Positions 42,132 through 50,287 of a stretch of DNA of 64,000 nt are shown piece by piece. The number at the start of each line of letters is the position of its first letter. Position 1 is the stretch's first letter. The position numbers and the translations under genes are program-made. The notes below the pieces were generated by a model, which was given only the letters and a program-made list of their open reading frames with translations, ran no database searches and had not been told where the DNA came from. Source of the DNA: Microbulbifer marinus (GTDB lineage: Bacteria; Pseudomonadota; Gammaproteobacteria; Pseudomonadales; Cellvibrionaceae); contig NZ_FNQO01000007.1 of NCBI RefSeq assembly GCF_900107725.1, forward strand, positions 1 through 64,000, read 5' to 3'.

Positions 42132-42342
42132 TGCTTTTGGCCCCCCTGACTAACAGACAATGCCGAGCCGAGTCGACCGTTTAGTCATGCTCTCGGCGCC
42201 AGCCGGCGAGTTGCCATTGCCACGCCCGCACACTACTACTTTGGAACCCTGGGCTACCATTTCAAAAGAAGGAGTAAATGGTGGCCCGTAGATACGGGCT
42301 CAATGAAGCCTTCTTTCCAAAGCCACAATGGGAGTTACTACC

Positions 42343-42507
42343 ATGTTGCGCTGGGCAATTATCTTTCTCGTAGTTGCGATAATCGCCGCGGTCCTCGGAT
42401 TTGGCGGTATCGCGGGAGCGGCAACAGAGATTGCGAAGATTCTGTTCTTCGTCTTTATTGTGCTGTTCGTGCTGGCACTGATATTCGGAAAAATACGAAA
42501 ACCCTAG
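42343..42507 (+). CDS. DUF1328 small membrane protein (YtjA-like)
   Basis: A 54-residue peptide beginning [20 protein letters not shown] and containing [23 protein letters not shown], the hallmark of DUF1328/YtjA proteins. It has two membrane helices and a short basic tail (KIRKP). GGGAG lies about nine bases before ATG. Flanked by an upstream terminator (fdxA) and its own downstream terminator, so it is monocistronic. Function unknown; relatives are often stress-induced. Confidence 0.88.
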   Translation: MLRWAIIFLVVAIIAAVLGFGGIAGAATEIAKILFFVFIVLFVLALIFGKIRKP

Positions 42508-42538
42508 CCGAGTTCCCGGGTTTCAGTCCCTTCGATTG

Positions 42539-42568
42539 GCAAACCAGCGGCCAAAGCCGCTGGTTTGC
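42539..42568. terminator. Terminator after the DUF1328 gene
   Basis: Perfect 12-bp stem GCAAACCAGCGG/CCGCTGGTTTGC (42539-42550 and 42557-42568) with a six-base loop, about 30 bp past the stop. It may also serve the convergent gene ending at 42618. Confidence 0.75.
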
Positions 42569-42617
42569 TTATCCCGTATATATCGGTGATGCAGCGTCGA
42601 ACTGCACGTACCGATCA

Positions 42618-43151
42618 CTACCTGTCCCTGTGTGGCTCCAGCCCCAGCACGTCGGCAAAATGGTTGGAACCCGACACCAGTTCCATCACCACCAGAGCCT
42701 CGACGATTTCATCGTCTCGGGCACCCAGTTTCTGCGCTTCCGCAATAAACCGCTCGCTATGGTCGTTGGGTGCGGCATTGGCATGGCGGGCCAGGTCAAA
42801 CAGCGCCTGCTCCTTTTCCGAAAAATGCAGGTGTTTGGGATCGGTGCGAATACGCATGACTTCCTCCGCCTCGACACCGAGATTCTGCAGGGTGGCGCTG
42901 TGGTGATAGATGCCATAATCACAGCGATTGTCTGCGGAGATTACCAGCCCCATGCCCTCTTTCAATTGTGGCGACAGCACGCCGTGGAGCATCGTCGCCT
43001 TGTACTGGTGCCAGATGGCCTCCAATAGCGCCGGGTGATGGCCGAGGGCGAGAAACAGGCTGGGCACGGCGCTCAACTCATCCTCGATTTCGCTCAAGAC
43101 CGCTTCTACCCGATCTTCCGCGGGGCGTTCCACCAGTGGAATATGGCTCAT
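42618..43151 (-). CDS. Carboxymuconolactone decarboxylase/AhpD-fold protein
   Basis: A 177-residue peroxidase-related protein of the CMD/AhpD fold: VPSLFLALGHHPALLEAIWHQYKATM (about 29-54) and MGLVISADNRCDYGIYHHSATLQNLG (about 67-92). AhpD-type peroxidases need a CxxC pair at this place. Here the second cysteine is Gly (CDYG), while the downstream histidines remain. It may therefore not be a thiol peroxidase. Divergent from dinB with about 85 bp between, so it may share the SOS-regulated intergenic region. Confidence 0.82.
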   Translation of the reverse strand: MSHIPLVERPAEDRVEAVLSEIEDELSAVPSLFLALGHHPALLEAIWHQYKATMLHGVLSPQLKEGMGLVISADNRCDYGIYHHSATLQNLGVEAEEVMRIRTDPKHLHFSEKEQALFDLARHANAAPNDHSERFIAEAQKLGARDDEIVEALVVMELVSGSNHFADVLGLEPHRDR

Positions 43152-43221
43152 GGTTCACCTGTCCAATCTGTTTCCAGCAATTTTCTTTTCCCTAAAGTCT
43201 ACTTTTCGCCATGCCCGGATA

Positions 43222-43237
43222 CTGTATATAATCCCAG
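43222..43237 (+). promoter_or_regulatory. LexA box overlapping the dinB -10 element
   Basis: CTG-TATATAATCC-CAG has the LexA CTG-N10-CAG core. A perfect TATAAT (43227-43232) lies inside it. The box ends one base before the dinB ATG (43239), so LexA would cover promoter and start together. Confidence 0.75.
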
Positions 43238-43238
43238 C

Positions 43239-44321
43239 ATGCGAAAAATCATCCACTGTGACTGCGACTGTTTCTACGCTTCGGTCGAAATGCGCGACGA
43301 CCCGAATCTGCGCGGTCGTCCCCTGGCAGTGGGTGGCGCCAGCGACCGGCGCGGGGTCATCTCAACCTGTAATTACGAGGCGCGCAGCTACGGCGTACGC
43401 TCCGCCATGCCGACCGCCCAGGCGAAAAAACTCTGTCCTGATCTGATTGTAGTACCCGGTAACATGAAAAAATATCGGGAGGTAAGCGCTCAGATCCGCG
43501 ATATTTTTCTGGAATACAGCGAGACTATAGAACCTCTATCCCTGGATGAGGCCTTTCTGGATGTCAGTGACAGCAGCCGCTGTCACGGCAGCGCGACACT
43601 GATTGCCGAAGAGATCCGCCGGCGCGTACACGACAAACTGGGCATTACTATTTCCGCGGGTGTGGCACCGAACAAGTTCCTGGCAAAAATCGCCAGTGAC
43701 TGGCGCAAACCCGACGGTCTCACGGTAATCACTCCGGAAGCCGTCGACCAATTCGTACTGCGCCTGCCGGTGGCGAAGATTCACGGCGTGGGCCGCGTGA
43801 CGGCGGAAAAGATGCACCGCCAGGGTATTCGCACCTGTGCGGATCTGCGCCGTTTTTCCCAAATTGAACTGACCAAGGCCTTTGGTAAATTCGGCCGCCG
43901 CCTGTATGAGTTGTGCCGCGGCGTCGATGAGCGTCCGGTTAACGGCGATGGCTCCCGCAAGAGCGTCAGTGTCGAGCGTACCTTCAGCGAGGATCTGTGC
44001 ACCCAGGAAGAGTGGCTGGAACAGCTCACTGCGCTGTATATGCGACTGCTCGAACGGCTCGAAAACCTGGATCCGCGCTATCAGATCAACGGCGCCACGG
44101 TAAAGGTAAAATACGGTGACTTTTCCATCAGCACCCAGGAACGGGCCAGCCACGCCGGCCGCATTTCTGAATTCAGGCAGCTGCTGCAGCAGTGCTGGGA
44201 CAGGCGCCCCGCCCCCATCCGCCTGCTTGGTGTTGGGGTGAAACTCAGGGATTTACGCGCCGAACTGGGTCCGGAACAGCTGCCCCTGCCACTGCCCGAG
44301 TGGAAGCGCCTGTCCGCTTAA
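43239..44321 (+). CDS. dinB: DNA polymerase IV
   Basis: Error-prone Y-family translesion polymerase. The 360 residues begin MRKIIHCDCDCFYASVEMRDDP. The catalytic Asp8 and the SLDEAFLDVS motif (Asp103, Glu104) match E. coli DinB numbering exactly. The thumb/little-finger region includes KIHGVGRVTAEKMHRQGI (about 180) and SVSVERTFSEDL (about 240). The frame is open further upstream but the conserved N terminus fixes this start. No Shine-Dalgarno sequence is visible and the -10 is only seven bases upstream, so the mRNA may be leaderless. Confidence 0.95.
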   Translation: MRKIIHCDCDCFYASVEMRDDPNLRGRPLAVGGASDRRGVISTCNYEARSYGVRSAMPTAQAKKLCPDLIVVPGNMKKYREVSAQIRDIFLEYSETIEPLSLDEAFLDVSDSSRCHGSATLIAEEIRRRVHDKLGITISAGVAPNKFLAKIASDWRKPDGLTVITPEAVDQFVLRLPVAKIHGVGRVTAEKMHRQGIRTCADLRRFSQIELTKAFGKFGRRLYELCRGVDERPVNGDGSRKSVSVERTFSEDLCTQEEWLEQLTALYMRLLERLENLDPRYQINGATVKVKYGDFSISTQERASHAGRISEFRQLLQQCWDRRPAPIRLLGVGVKLRDLRAELGPEQLPLPLPEWKRLSA

Positions 44322-44450
44322 CGTCAGGATTTCCCTGCAAACCGCTGAACACGTACCAGTCAGTAAATCTGGCGTCGCCCCATACCCATCCGCCGGAGTC
44401 CGGTAGCCCCGCCGACTATAATCCCAGAACCGACAGATAAGAGCAGGCCG

Positions 44451-44729
44451 ATGAAAAGAGTGCTGCCCAGTGCCCTCGTTGGCTGGTTCCTGAGTTACGC
44501 CCAGAGGCTGGAGCACCCGCAGTTATTCAAGTGGATCTGCGCGATTTTCCTGGTGGATTTGTTTATCCCGGACCTGCTGCCATTTGTCGATGAATTTCTT
44601 CTGGGGCTGGCCACACTCTACCTGGCAAGTAGAAAAAAGCGTCGCCCCGAAAAACCCGGCCAGCACCAACAAGAAAAGTTTGCCGGCAAGGGAAAGGGTG
44701 AGCGGGTTAAGGAAGATCCGCGAACTTAG
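44451..44729 (+). CDS. DUF6116-like small membrane protein
   Basis: A 92-residue protein starting MKRVLPSALVGWFLSYAQRLEHPQLFKWICAIFLVDLFIPD. The hydrophobic middle (about 28-60, with VDLFIPDLLPFVDEFLLGLATLYLAS) suggests one or two membrane passes, and the C-terminal third is strongly basic (RKKRRPEKPGQHQQEK). It resembles the uncharacterised DUF6116 family. The ATG at 44451 has AGAGCAGG upstream. No functional link to neighbours is evident. Confidence 0.72.
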   Translation: MKRVLPSALVGWFLSYAQRLEHPQLFKWICAIFLVDLFIPDLLPFVDEFLLGLATLYLASRKKRRPEKPGQHQQEKFAGKGKGERVKEDPRT

Positions 44730-44842
44730 GAGCGCGACCTTGTGTCGTGGCCATGATCAGTCGGCAGCATCACTAGATCATAAAGAAAGCTCGCTACCCA
44801 GCCGTTCGAGCCGGCATTCGCAGCGCACGGAGGCGCGATACA

Positions 44843-45379
44843 GTGTCGTGGAAGGATTTTCATCACTTGGATGACGAGTCGTTGCTCGAGTACTACCACT
44901 CTACCCGTAGTCCCAACGCATTCCGCCAGCTCTATGCGCGCTACAAAGACAGCCTCTACCGCTACTGCACACAGATGAACCTCACCGGTGCCGACAGCGT
45001 ACTGGAAGCGCTGTGGAGCAGCCTGCTTGAGAGTCCACCACAGCTCCACGGCCGCCGGCTCCGCAGCTGGCTGTTTATCCGCACAAACAGTTTACTGCGC
45101 AACTATGCGGGGCAGGATCCTGACTCGTCGCAACCGGCCCCGATGCAGGACAACAAGCTGCTCGCGGGTATCCAGCAATTGCCGAGAATTGAACGCAACA
45201 TACTGCTGCTACATATGGAGTGCGAACTGCCGCTCGCGACGGTAGCCGACATCGAAAAACTATCACTAAAGAAATGCCGTGAACTCTATCACCAAGGCAA
45301 GGAAAGACTCGAAGAAATTATCCATGGTTCACACAGACGACCCTGGCGAATCGAAGAGGTAGAAGAGGTAACTATATGA
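44843..45379 (+). CDS. ECF sigma factor-like protein
   Basis: A 178-residue protein with a sigma-70 region-2-like part (about 8-80: DESLLEYYHSTRSPNAFRQLYARYKDSLYRYCTQM, then RSWLFIRTNSLLRNY) and a region-4-like helix-turn-helix (about 108-160: LPRIERNILLLHMECELPLATVADIEKLSLKKCRELYHQGKERLEEII). Start is GTG at 44843 with GGAGG upstream. It overlaps the next gene (a one-helix membrane protein) by four bases, as sigma/anti-sigma pairs do. It is divergent from well-known ECF groups by eye. Confidence 0.7.
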   Translation: MSWKDFHHLDDESLLEYYHSTRSPNAFRQLYARYKDSLYRYCTQMNLTGADSVLEALWSSLLESPPQLHGRRLRSWLFIRTNSLLRNYAGQDPDSSQPAPMQDNKLLAGIQQLPRIERNILLLHMECELPLATVADIEKLSLKKCRELYHQGKERLEEIIHGSHRRPWRIEEVEEVTI

Positions 45380-45819
45380 GTGTTTGGGAGCGCCAATACC
45401 GGGACGCAGTAGCTAGCATTACCTCCCCGGTCACCCTGGACGACAAGATCCTGCTACAGGCTCGACAGTTCAAACCAGTCCGTTCAGATAACCGCTGGCT
45501 ATCCAAGGCAGCCAGCAGTTGTGCGGCAATCGCGGTCCTGGTCCTGTTGATGCACCCGGCGCAATACCTCGGTGCCCTGACACCGGGGCTGCAATCGACA
45601 AATGGTGCACAGCAACATCCACTGCGCAACTGGCAGCACAAGCCGTCGCAGCCGGCACAGGGTATCGATCCGTGGTTTGAGTTGCGCAGCCAGGTGAATG
45701 CCGGCAGTTACATAGAACTCTGTAACCAGTGGCGTCAGCAGCAGCGAGGCTCCATCAGGGAAAAATTGCCTCGCGACCTGGAAAGCAAAGCGCGTGCACA
45801 CTGTCGGCTATTGCCCTGA
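45376..45819 (+). CDS. Putative anti-sigma factor, single-pass membrane protein
   Basis: Not recognised by similarity. It has 147 residues: a 45-residue cytoplasmic N terminus (WERQYRDAVASITSPVTLDDKILLQARQF), a membrane segment at about 48-70 (AASSCAAIAVLVLLMHPAQYL), and a polar, probably periplasmic, C-terminal half with two cysteines (ELCNQW and AHCRLL). Overlap of four bases with the sigma-like gene (ATGA) and this topology support an anti-sigma role. No zinc-binding HxxxCxxC motif is present. Confidence 0.6.
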   Translation: MSVWERQYRDAVASITSPVTLDDKILLQARQFKPVRSDNRWLSKAASSCAAIAVLVLLMHPAQYLGALTPGLQSTNGAQQHPLRNWQHKPSQPAQGIDPWFELRSQVNAGSYIELCNQWRQQQRGSIREKLPRDLESKARAHCRLLP

Positions 45820-45903
45820 AGCACTGTAGCAACAGCGGCTTTCGCGCGTGAACCGGAGCTTGCACCAGATTATTCCGTTGCGGGCCGAATGCCTCGCAGA
45901 CCA

Positions 45904-46881
45904 CTAGCCGAGTGTAAAAATCACCTTGCCGCGTGCACGCCGCTCAGTAATGGCGGCGAATGCCTGCACATATTCCTCGAACGGATAGATTTCGGTTGTC
46001 AGCGGATTCAGTTTGCCCTCTTCCACCATCTGCAGCAGCTCGGCAAAATTCCGCAGATTGGCTTCCGGATCGCGCTGCGCCCAGCTTCCCCAGAAAATGC
46101 CCATGATGTCGCCGGCCTTCAGCAGCGGCAGGTTCATTGGCAGCTTGGGAATATCGCCAGAAGCGAATCCGATCACCAGGTAGCGTCCGGACCAGGCAAT
46201 CGAGCGATAGGCTTCCTCAGTGAAATCACCACCCACCGGGTCAAAAATCACATCGGCGCCGCGGCCATTGGTCAATTCCTTGATGCGCTCTTTCAGGTTC
46301 TCTGTCGAATAGTTAATCAGTTCGTCCGCACCGACCATTTTACAGAATTCGAGTTTTTTATCCGTCGAGGCACAGGCTATCACCCGGGCACCCATCGCCT
46401 TTCCCAGCTGAATCGCGGTAACACCTACGCCACCGGCAGCGCCGAGCACGACCAGCGTCTCGCCTTTCTTAATCGCCGCGCGCTGCTTGAGGGCGTAGTA
46501 AGAGGTGGCATAGGTGATGCAGAAACCGGCCGCCTGCTCGAAGCTGAGCTTGTCGGGCATAGGCACCAGCAGGTGCTCTTTGACATTGACCTTCTCGGCA
46601 AATGCCGCCATACCCGGCATGGCGATGACCCGGTCGCCGACCTTGAAATCCTTCACCTTGTCACCGACTGCGCTGATCACACCGGCGCATTCGCCACCGG
46701 GGACAAACGGCAGCGGTGGTTTTACCTGGTACTTGCCCGCGATCATCAGCGAGTCAGGAAAGTTGATACCCGCTGCACGAACGTCGATACACACCTCGTC
46801 GCTTTTCAGCTCCGGAAGCTCCCACTCCGCGATGACGAGCAATTCCGCAGAGCCATATTCTTCGCAGATCAATGCGCGCAT
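45904..46881 (-). CDS. NADPH:quinone oxidoreductase-family enzyme (zinc-less MDR)
   Basis: A 325-residue medium-chain reductase, probably NADPH-dependent. It starts MRALICEEYGSAELL (GGAGA upstream; a longer start adds seven unconserved residues). The nucleotide-binding site is LVVLGAAGGVGVTAIQLGKAMG (about 141-162), and DVIFDPVGGDFTEEAYRSIAWSG follows. The zinc-ligand cysteines of alcohol dehydrogenases are absent. It lies downstream of the MaoC, SDR and ACAD genes of acyl-CoA block B, so it might reduce an enoyl-CoA or enone; the substrate is unproven. Confidence 0.88.
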   Translation of the reverse strand: MRALICEEYGSAELLVIAEWELPELKSDEVCIDVRAAGINFPDSLMIAGKYQVKPPLPFVPGGECAGVISAVGDKVKDFKVGDRVIAMPGMAAFAEKVNVKEHLLVPMPDKLSFEQAAGFCITYATSYYALKQRAAIKKGETLVVLGAAGGVGVTAIQLGKAMGARVIACASTDKKLEFCKMVGADELINYSTENLKERIKELTNGRGADVIFDPVGGDFTEEAYRSIAWSGRYLVIGFASGDIPKLPMNLPLLKAGDIMGIFWGSWAQRDPEANLRNFAELLQMVEEGKLNPLTTEIYPFEEYVQAFAAITERRARGKVIFTLG

Positions 46882-47113
46882 AGTTCTCTCCAAACACCTC
46901 AAGCGGGCGCTAGCGCTGGCGAGACGCTGTCTCAGAGTAAAACCAACGGTAGCTCCGACACTGTTCTTTATAGCGATTTACTCAGGCCGCCTCGACTAAG
47001 CCGACTGCCGGCTCAGCACAATGCTGCATATCGATACAGGGCTACATTTCCTGTCCTGCAGCAGCCGCGCCCGCCCAATCTTTACCCGTCTCGCCTGCTC
47101 CCTTGTCGAGCCG

Positions 47114-47572
47114 CTAAACGAATTGCATTACCAGCCATTCGGCTATCAATGCTGGCTTCTCCTCACCTTCGATCTCCAAGGTCACTTCCAGTTTCAGCTG
47201 GTACTGACCCGGTTTCTTCTCCAGTATACCCATTACTCTGGTACGAGCCCTGATATTGCTGTCCACCTTGACCGGATTGATAAAGCGCACCTTGTCGAGG
47301 CCGTAGTTGACCCCCATCTGCACACCTTCGATACCAATCTGCAGCTGCTCGGCAAAATGGGACAGCAGCGAAAGAGTCAGAAAACCGTGTGCGATAGTAC
47401 TCCCGAAAGGCGTAAGCTTGGCCGCCTCCGGATCGACGTGGATAAACTGCCGATCCAGCGTGCATTCGGCAAAAGCGTCGATCCGGTGCTGATCTATATG
47501 CAGCCAGCCGGTGGGCTCGGTTTCGAAACCGACAAAGTCCCCAATCCTGTCGCGCGGAATCAGTGTTGGCAT
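47114..47572 (-). CDS. MaoC-like (R)-enoyl-CoA hydratase
   Basis: A 152-residue single hot-dog-fold dehydratase. The hydratase motif lies at about 32-47 (DAFAECTLDRQFIHVD, giving Asp and His as in the D-x4-H catalytic pair) and is followed by TIAHGFLTLSLLSHF. Such enzymes hydrate 2-enoyl-CoA to (R)-3-hydroxyacyl-CoA. It lies in block B, with SDR genes upstream that could oxidise the product. Single-domain length is normal for this group. Confidence 0.9.
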   Translation of the reverse strand: MPTLIPRDRIGDFVGFETEPTGWLHIDQHRIDAFAECTLDRQFIHVDPEAAKLTPFGSTIAHGFLTLSLLSHFAEQLQIGIEGVQMGVNYGLDKVRFINPVKVDSNIRARTRVMGILEKKPGQYQLKLEVTLEIEGEEKPALIAEWLVMQFV

Positions 47573-47632
47573 TTCGTACTCCTGGTTATTATCTTTTATC
47601 TAATCGGAGCCATATGCTGCGCTTAGCGGTGA

Positions 47633-48409
47633 TCACATAGCGGACATGCCACCATCTACAGCGAGCGCCTGCCCAGTCACGTACGTCATCTTGGGCGACA
47701 GCAGCATCAGCATCGCCGCAATCACCTCCTCGGGCTGGCCGAGACGCCTCATCGGACAACCCGAAGCGAGGGACGCCTGGAAGTCCTGCTGGCTCACCCC
47801 CGGAGTTTCGATATCAGTCACCATTGGCGTCAAGGTAAAGAAAGGACAGATTGCGTTGACCCGCACACCGTATTTGGCGCTTTCCATGGCAGCGGTTTTC
47901 GTCAACCCGATGACCGCATGCTTGGCCGCCGCATAGGAGGAGATCTTCGGCGCACCGCCGAGCCCGGCCATTGAGGAGACATTGAGGACTGCACCGCCAC
48001 CGCTCTGCTTCATCAACGGAAGCTGGTACTTGAGACCAAACAGTACGCCCTTGGTGTTGACGTTATACTGACGATCCATCTCCGCCTCGCTGGTCTCTTC
48101 CACGGACATCATCGGCGGCGCAATACCGGCATTGTTTACTGCAATATCCAGCCCGCCAAATTCCGCCTGCGCCAGCTCCACCAGCGCGGCGCAGTCTCGC
48201 TCGGAGGAGACATCGCAACGGCGCGCGCGCGCCTCGATGCCGGCACCGCCGAGCTCGTCCGCCAGGGTCATCAGATCCGTTTCATTGATATCGCCCAGCA
48301 CCAGTTTGGCTCCGCGCTCACCTAGTTCGCGCGCGAGCAGCTTGCCGAAACCGCTGGATGCCCCGGTAATCAGGGCGACCTTACCGGTAAAATCGAGAAT
48401 CGGATCCAT
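47633..48409 (-). CDS. SDR-family oxidoreductase, first of two
   Basis: A 258-residue short-chain dehydrogenase: cofactor motif TGASSGFGKLLARELG (about 14-29), a DI residue pair in LGDINETD favouring NAD(H), NNAGIAPP near 90, catalytic Ser in NVSSMAGLGG and Tyr-Lys in SYAAAKHAV (about 157). I start at MDPILDFTGKVAL, two bases after the stop of the preceding SDR gene, because the longer frame overlaps that gene. Likely oxidises a 3-hydroxyacyl-CoA or related alcohol in block B. Confidence 0.9.
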   Translation of the reverse strand: MDPILDFTGKVALITGASSGFGKLLARELGERGAKLVLGDINETDLMTLADELGGAGIEARARRCDVSSERDCAALVELAQAEFGGLDIAVNNAGIAPPMMSVEETSEAEMDRQYNVNTKGVLFGLKYQLPLMKQSGGGAVLNVSSMAGLGGAPKISSYAAAKHAVIGLTKTAAMESAKYGVRVNAICPFFTLTPMVTDIETPGVSQQDFQASLASGCPMRRLGQPEEVIAAMLMLLSPKMTYVTGQALAVDGGMSAM

Positions 48410-48411
48410 TG

Positions 48412-49188
48412 TCAGATACCCCCGCAGGAAGTCATGCCGCCATCGACCACGACGCATTCGCCGGTGGTATAGCTGGAGGCGTCAGAAACCAGGTACAGAA
48501 CGGTACCGGCCATTTCTTCCGGTTCCGCATGGCGGTGCATCGGAATGTGGCCGATTGCGGTGTTGTAGATCTCTTCGTGAGTAAACAAAGCACCGGCGAA
48601 GTTGGTCTTGGTCAGGCCCGGCAGCAGCGCGTTGACGCGAATATTGAACTGCGCACACTCCTTGGCGAAGGCTTTGGTCATATTCACTACGGCCGCCTTG
48701 GTAATGGAGTAGATCCCCTGACCGACACCCGGCTGCAGCGCGTTGACCGATGCAGTGTTCACGATACAGCCGCCACCCTGCTCCCGCATCAGCTTGCCCG
48801 CCTCAACGGACATAAAGAAATAGCCGCGAATATTGACATCGACGGTCTTCTGGAAGGCACCGAGGTCCGTATCCAGGATATGGCCGAAATAAGGGTTGGT
48901 AGCGGCGTTGTTGACCAGGATATCCAGGCGGCCGTGTTTCTGGCGAATCTCGCCGAACACCCGCTCGATCTCTTCCATATTGCCGATATGACAGGGAGCC
49001 GCTTCCGCAGAACCGCCAGCGTCGACAATAGCGTCCGCCACCGCCTGGCAGCCCTCGATCTTGCGGCTGGAAACCATTACATGCGCGCCCTGCTCCGCCA
49101 GCAGCTTGGCGATGGCCTCGCCAATACCGCGACTCGCACCAGTCACCAGTGCGATCTTGCCGGTCAGGTCAAAAAGATTCGTTGCCAT
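48412..49188 (-). CDS. SDR-family oxidoreductase, second of two
   Basis: A 258-residue short-chain dehydrogenase: TGASRGIGEAIAKLLAEQG (about 15-33), SSRKIEG after the second strand suggesting NADP(H) preference, NNAATNPYFGHILD (about 92), Ser in NTASVNALQPG and Tyr-Lys in YSITKAAVVNMTK (about 155). The C terminus ends with YTTGECVVVDGGMTSCGG. Together with the other SDR and the MaoC hydratase it gives block B a full hydrate-and-oxidise capacity. Confidence 0.9.
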   Translation of the reverse strand: MATNLFDLTGKIALVTGASRGIGEAIAKLLAEQGAHVMVSSRKIEGCQAVADAIVDAGGSAEAAPCHIGNMEEIERVFGEIRQKHGRLDILVNNAATNPYFGHILDTDLGAFQKTVDVNIRGYFFMSVEAGKLMREQGGGCIVNTASVNALQPGVGQGIYSITKAAVVNMTKAFAKECAQFNIRVNALLPGLTKTNFAGALFTHEEIYNTAIGHIPMHRHAEPEEMAGTVLYLVSDASSYTTGECVVVDGGMTSCGGI

Positions 49189-49215
49189 GATTTTTTCCTC
49201 ACTAAGTTTTGATGT

Positions 49216-50274
49216 TCAATGTTCTTTGTCAATCACGTCCAGTGCCATCAGCGCCAGCGGTTCGACAAAGGCACCGACCTGCGCCGCATTCTTACTCGAT
49301 GCATTGCCATCGTGAGCGCGCTTGGCGACACCCTGGACGATGGCCGCCAGGCGGAAAAAGCTGAACGCGAGATAGAAAGCCCAGTTGTCGATACATGCGA
49401 TTCCCATCCGCTCACAGTAACGGGCGACGTAGTCCTGCTCGGAAGGAATACCGAGTGCGCTGCGATCCCTCCCCATCAGCCCGGAAATATTCCCGGCATT
49501 GGCTGGCATGCGCAGCTGCATACACTGATAAGCGAGGTCGGCAAAGGGGTGGCCCAGGGTCGAGAGTTCCCAGTCGAGCACGGCAATGGCGCGGCTCTGC
49601 GTCGGGTGAAACATGATGTTGTCGAGGCGGTAATCGCCGTGTACCAGGGACAATCGGCCATCGTCTTCAGGCAAGGCGCCGGCCAGCCAGTCGATCAGTT
49701 TGTCCATGGCCTCGATGGGCTTCAGCTCGGAGGCCCGGTACTGACCCTGCCAGCGATCGAACTGCCGCTCGAAATAGTTTCCCGGTTTGCCGTAATCGAT
49801 CAGCCCGGCGGCCTCCAGATCCACACTGTGCAGTGCCGCCAATACGCGGTTCATTTCTTCGTAGCAGGCACCGCGCTGGGTGTTGTCGAGTTCCGGCAGG
49901 GCCGCATCCCAGAAGATGCGACCATCGCAGTATTCCATCACGTAGAACATCGAGCCGATCAGGTCGCGGTCCTCGCACAGGTGCAGTACGCGCGGTACCG
50001 GCACGTCGCTGCCCGCGAGCGCCTGCATGACACGGAACTCGCGGTCCACCGCGTGGGCAGACTTCAACAGCTTGCCCGGCGGCTGCCGACGCAGTACATA
50101 GGTCCCGGACGCAGCCTGTAATTTAAACGTCGGGTTTGACTGCCCGCCGGCAAATTTGCTGATCGCCAGCGGCCCACTAAATCCTTCGATATGCGCAGCC
50201 AGATATTTTGCCAATACTTCCACTGGCAACTGCTCTACAGCATCCTTCTTTTCTGACACAGCCTCTGTGGTCAT
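49216..50274 (-). CDS. APH-fold phosphotransferase, probable acyl kinase, cassette B
   Basis: A 352-residue paralogue of the kinase at 15469-16500, near-identical in long stretches ([41 protein letters not shown]). The catalytic loop [15 protein letters not shown] and metal site [20 protein letters not shown] are intact. GGAGG precedes its ATG. It follows the cassette-B acyl-CoA dehydrogenase gene after 13 bp. As for copy A, ACAD10/LvaA-type phosphorylation of 4-hydroxyacyl-CoA is the leading hypothesis. Confidence 0.87.
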   Translation of the reverse strand: MTTEAVSEKKDAVEQLPVEVLAKYLAAHIEGFSGPLAISKFAGGQSNPTFKLQAASGTYVLRRQPPGKLLKSAHAVDREFRVMQALAGSDVPVPRVLHLCEDRDLIGSMFYVMEYCDGRIFWDAALPELDNTQRGACYEEMNRVLAALHSVDLEAAGLIDYGKPGNYFERQFDRWQGQYRASELKPIEAMDKLIDWLAGALPEDDGRLSLVHGDYRLDNIMFHPTQSRAIAVLDWELSTLGHPFADLAYQCMQLRMPANAGNISGLMGRDRSALGIPSEQDYVARYCERMGIACIDNWAFYLAFSFFRLAAIVQGVAKRAHDGNASSKNAAQVGAFVEPLALMALDVIDKEH

Positions 50275-50287
50275 CGTCGCCTCCAGT

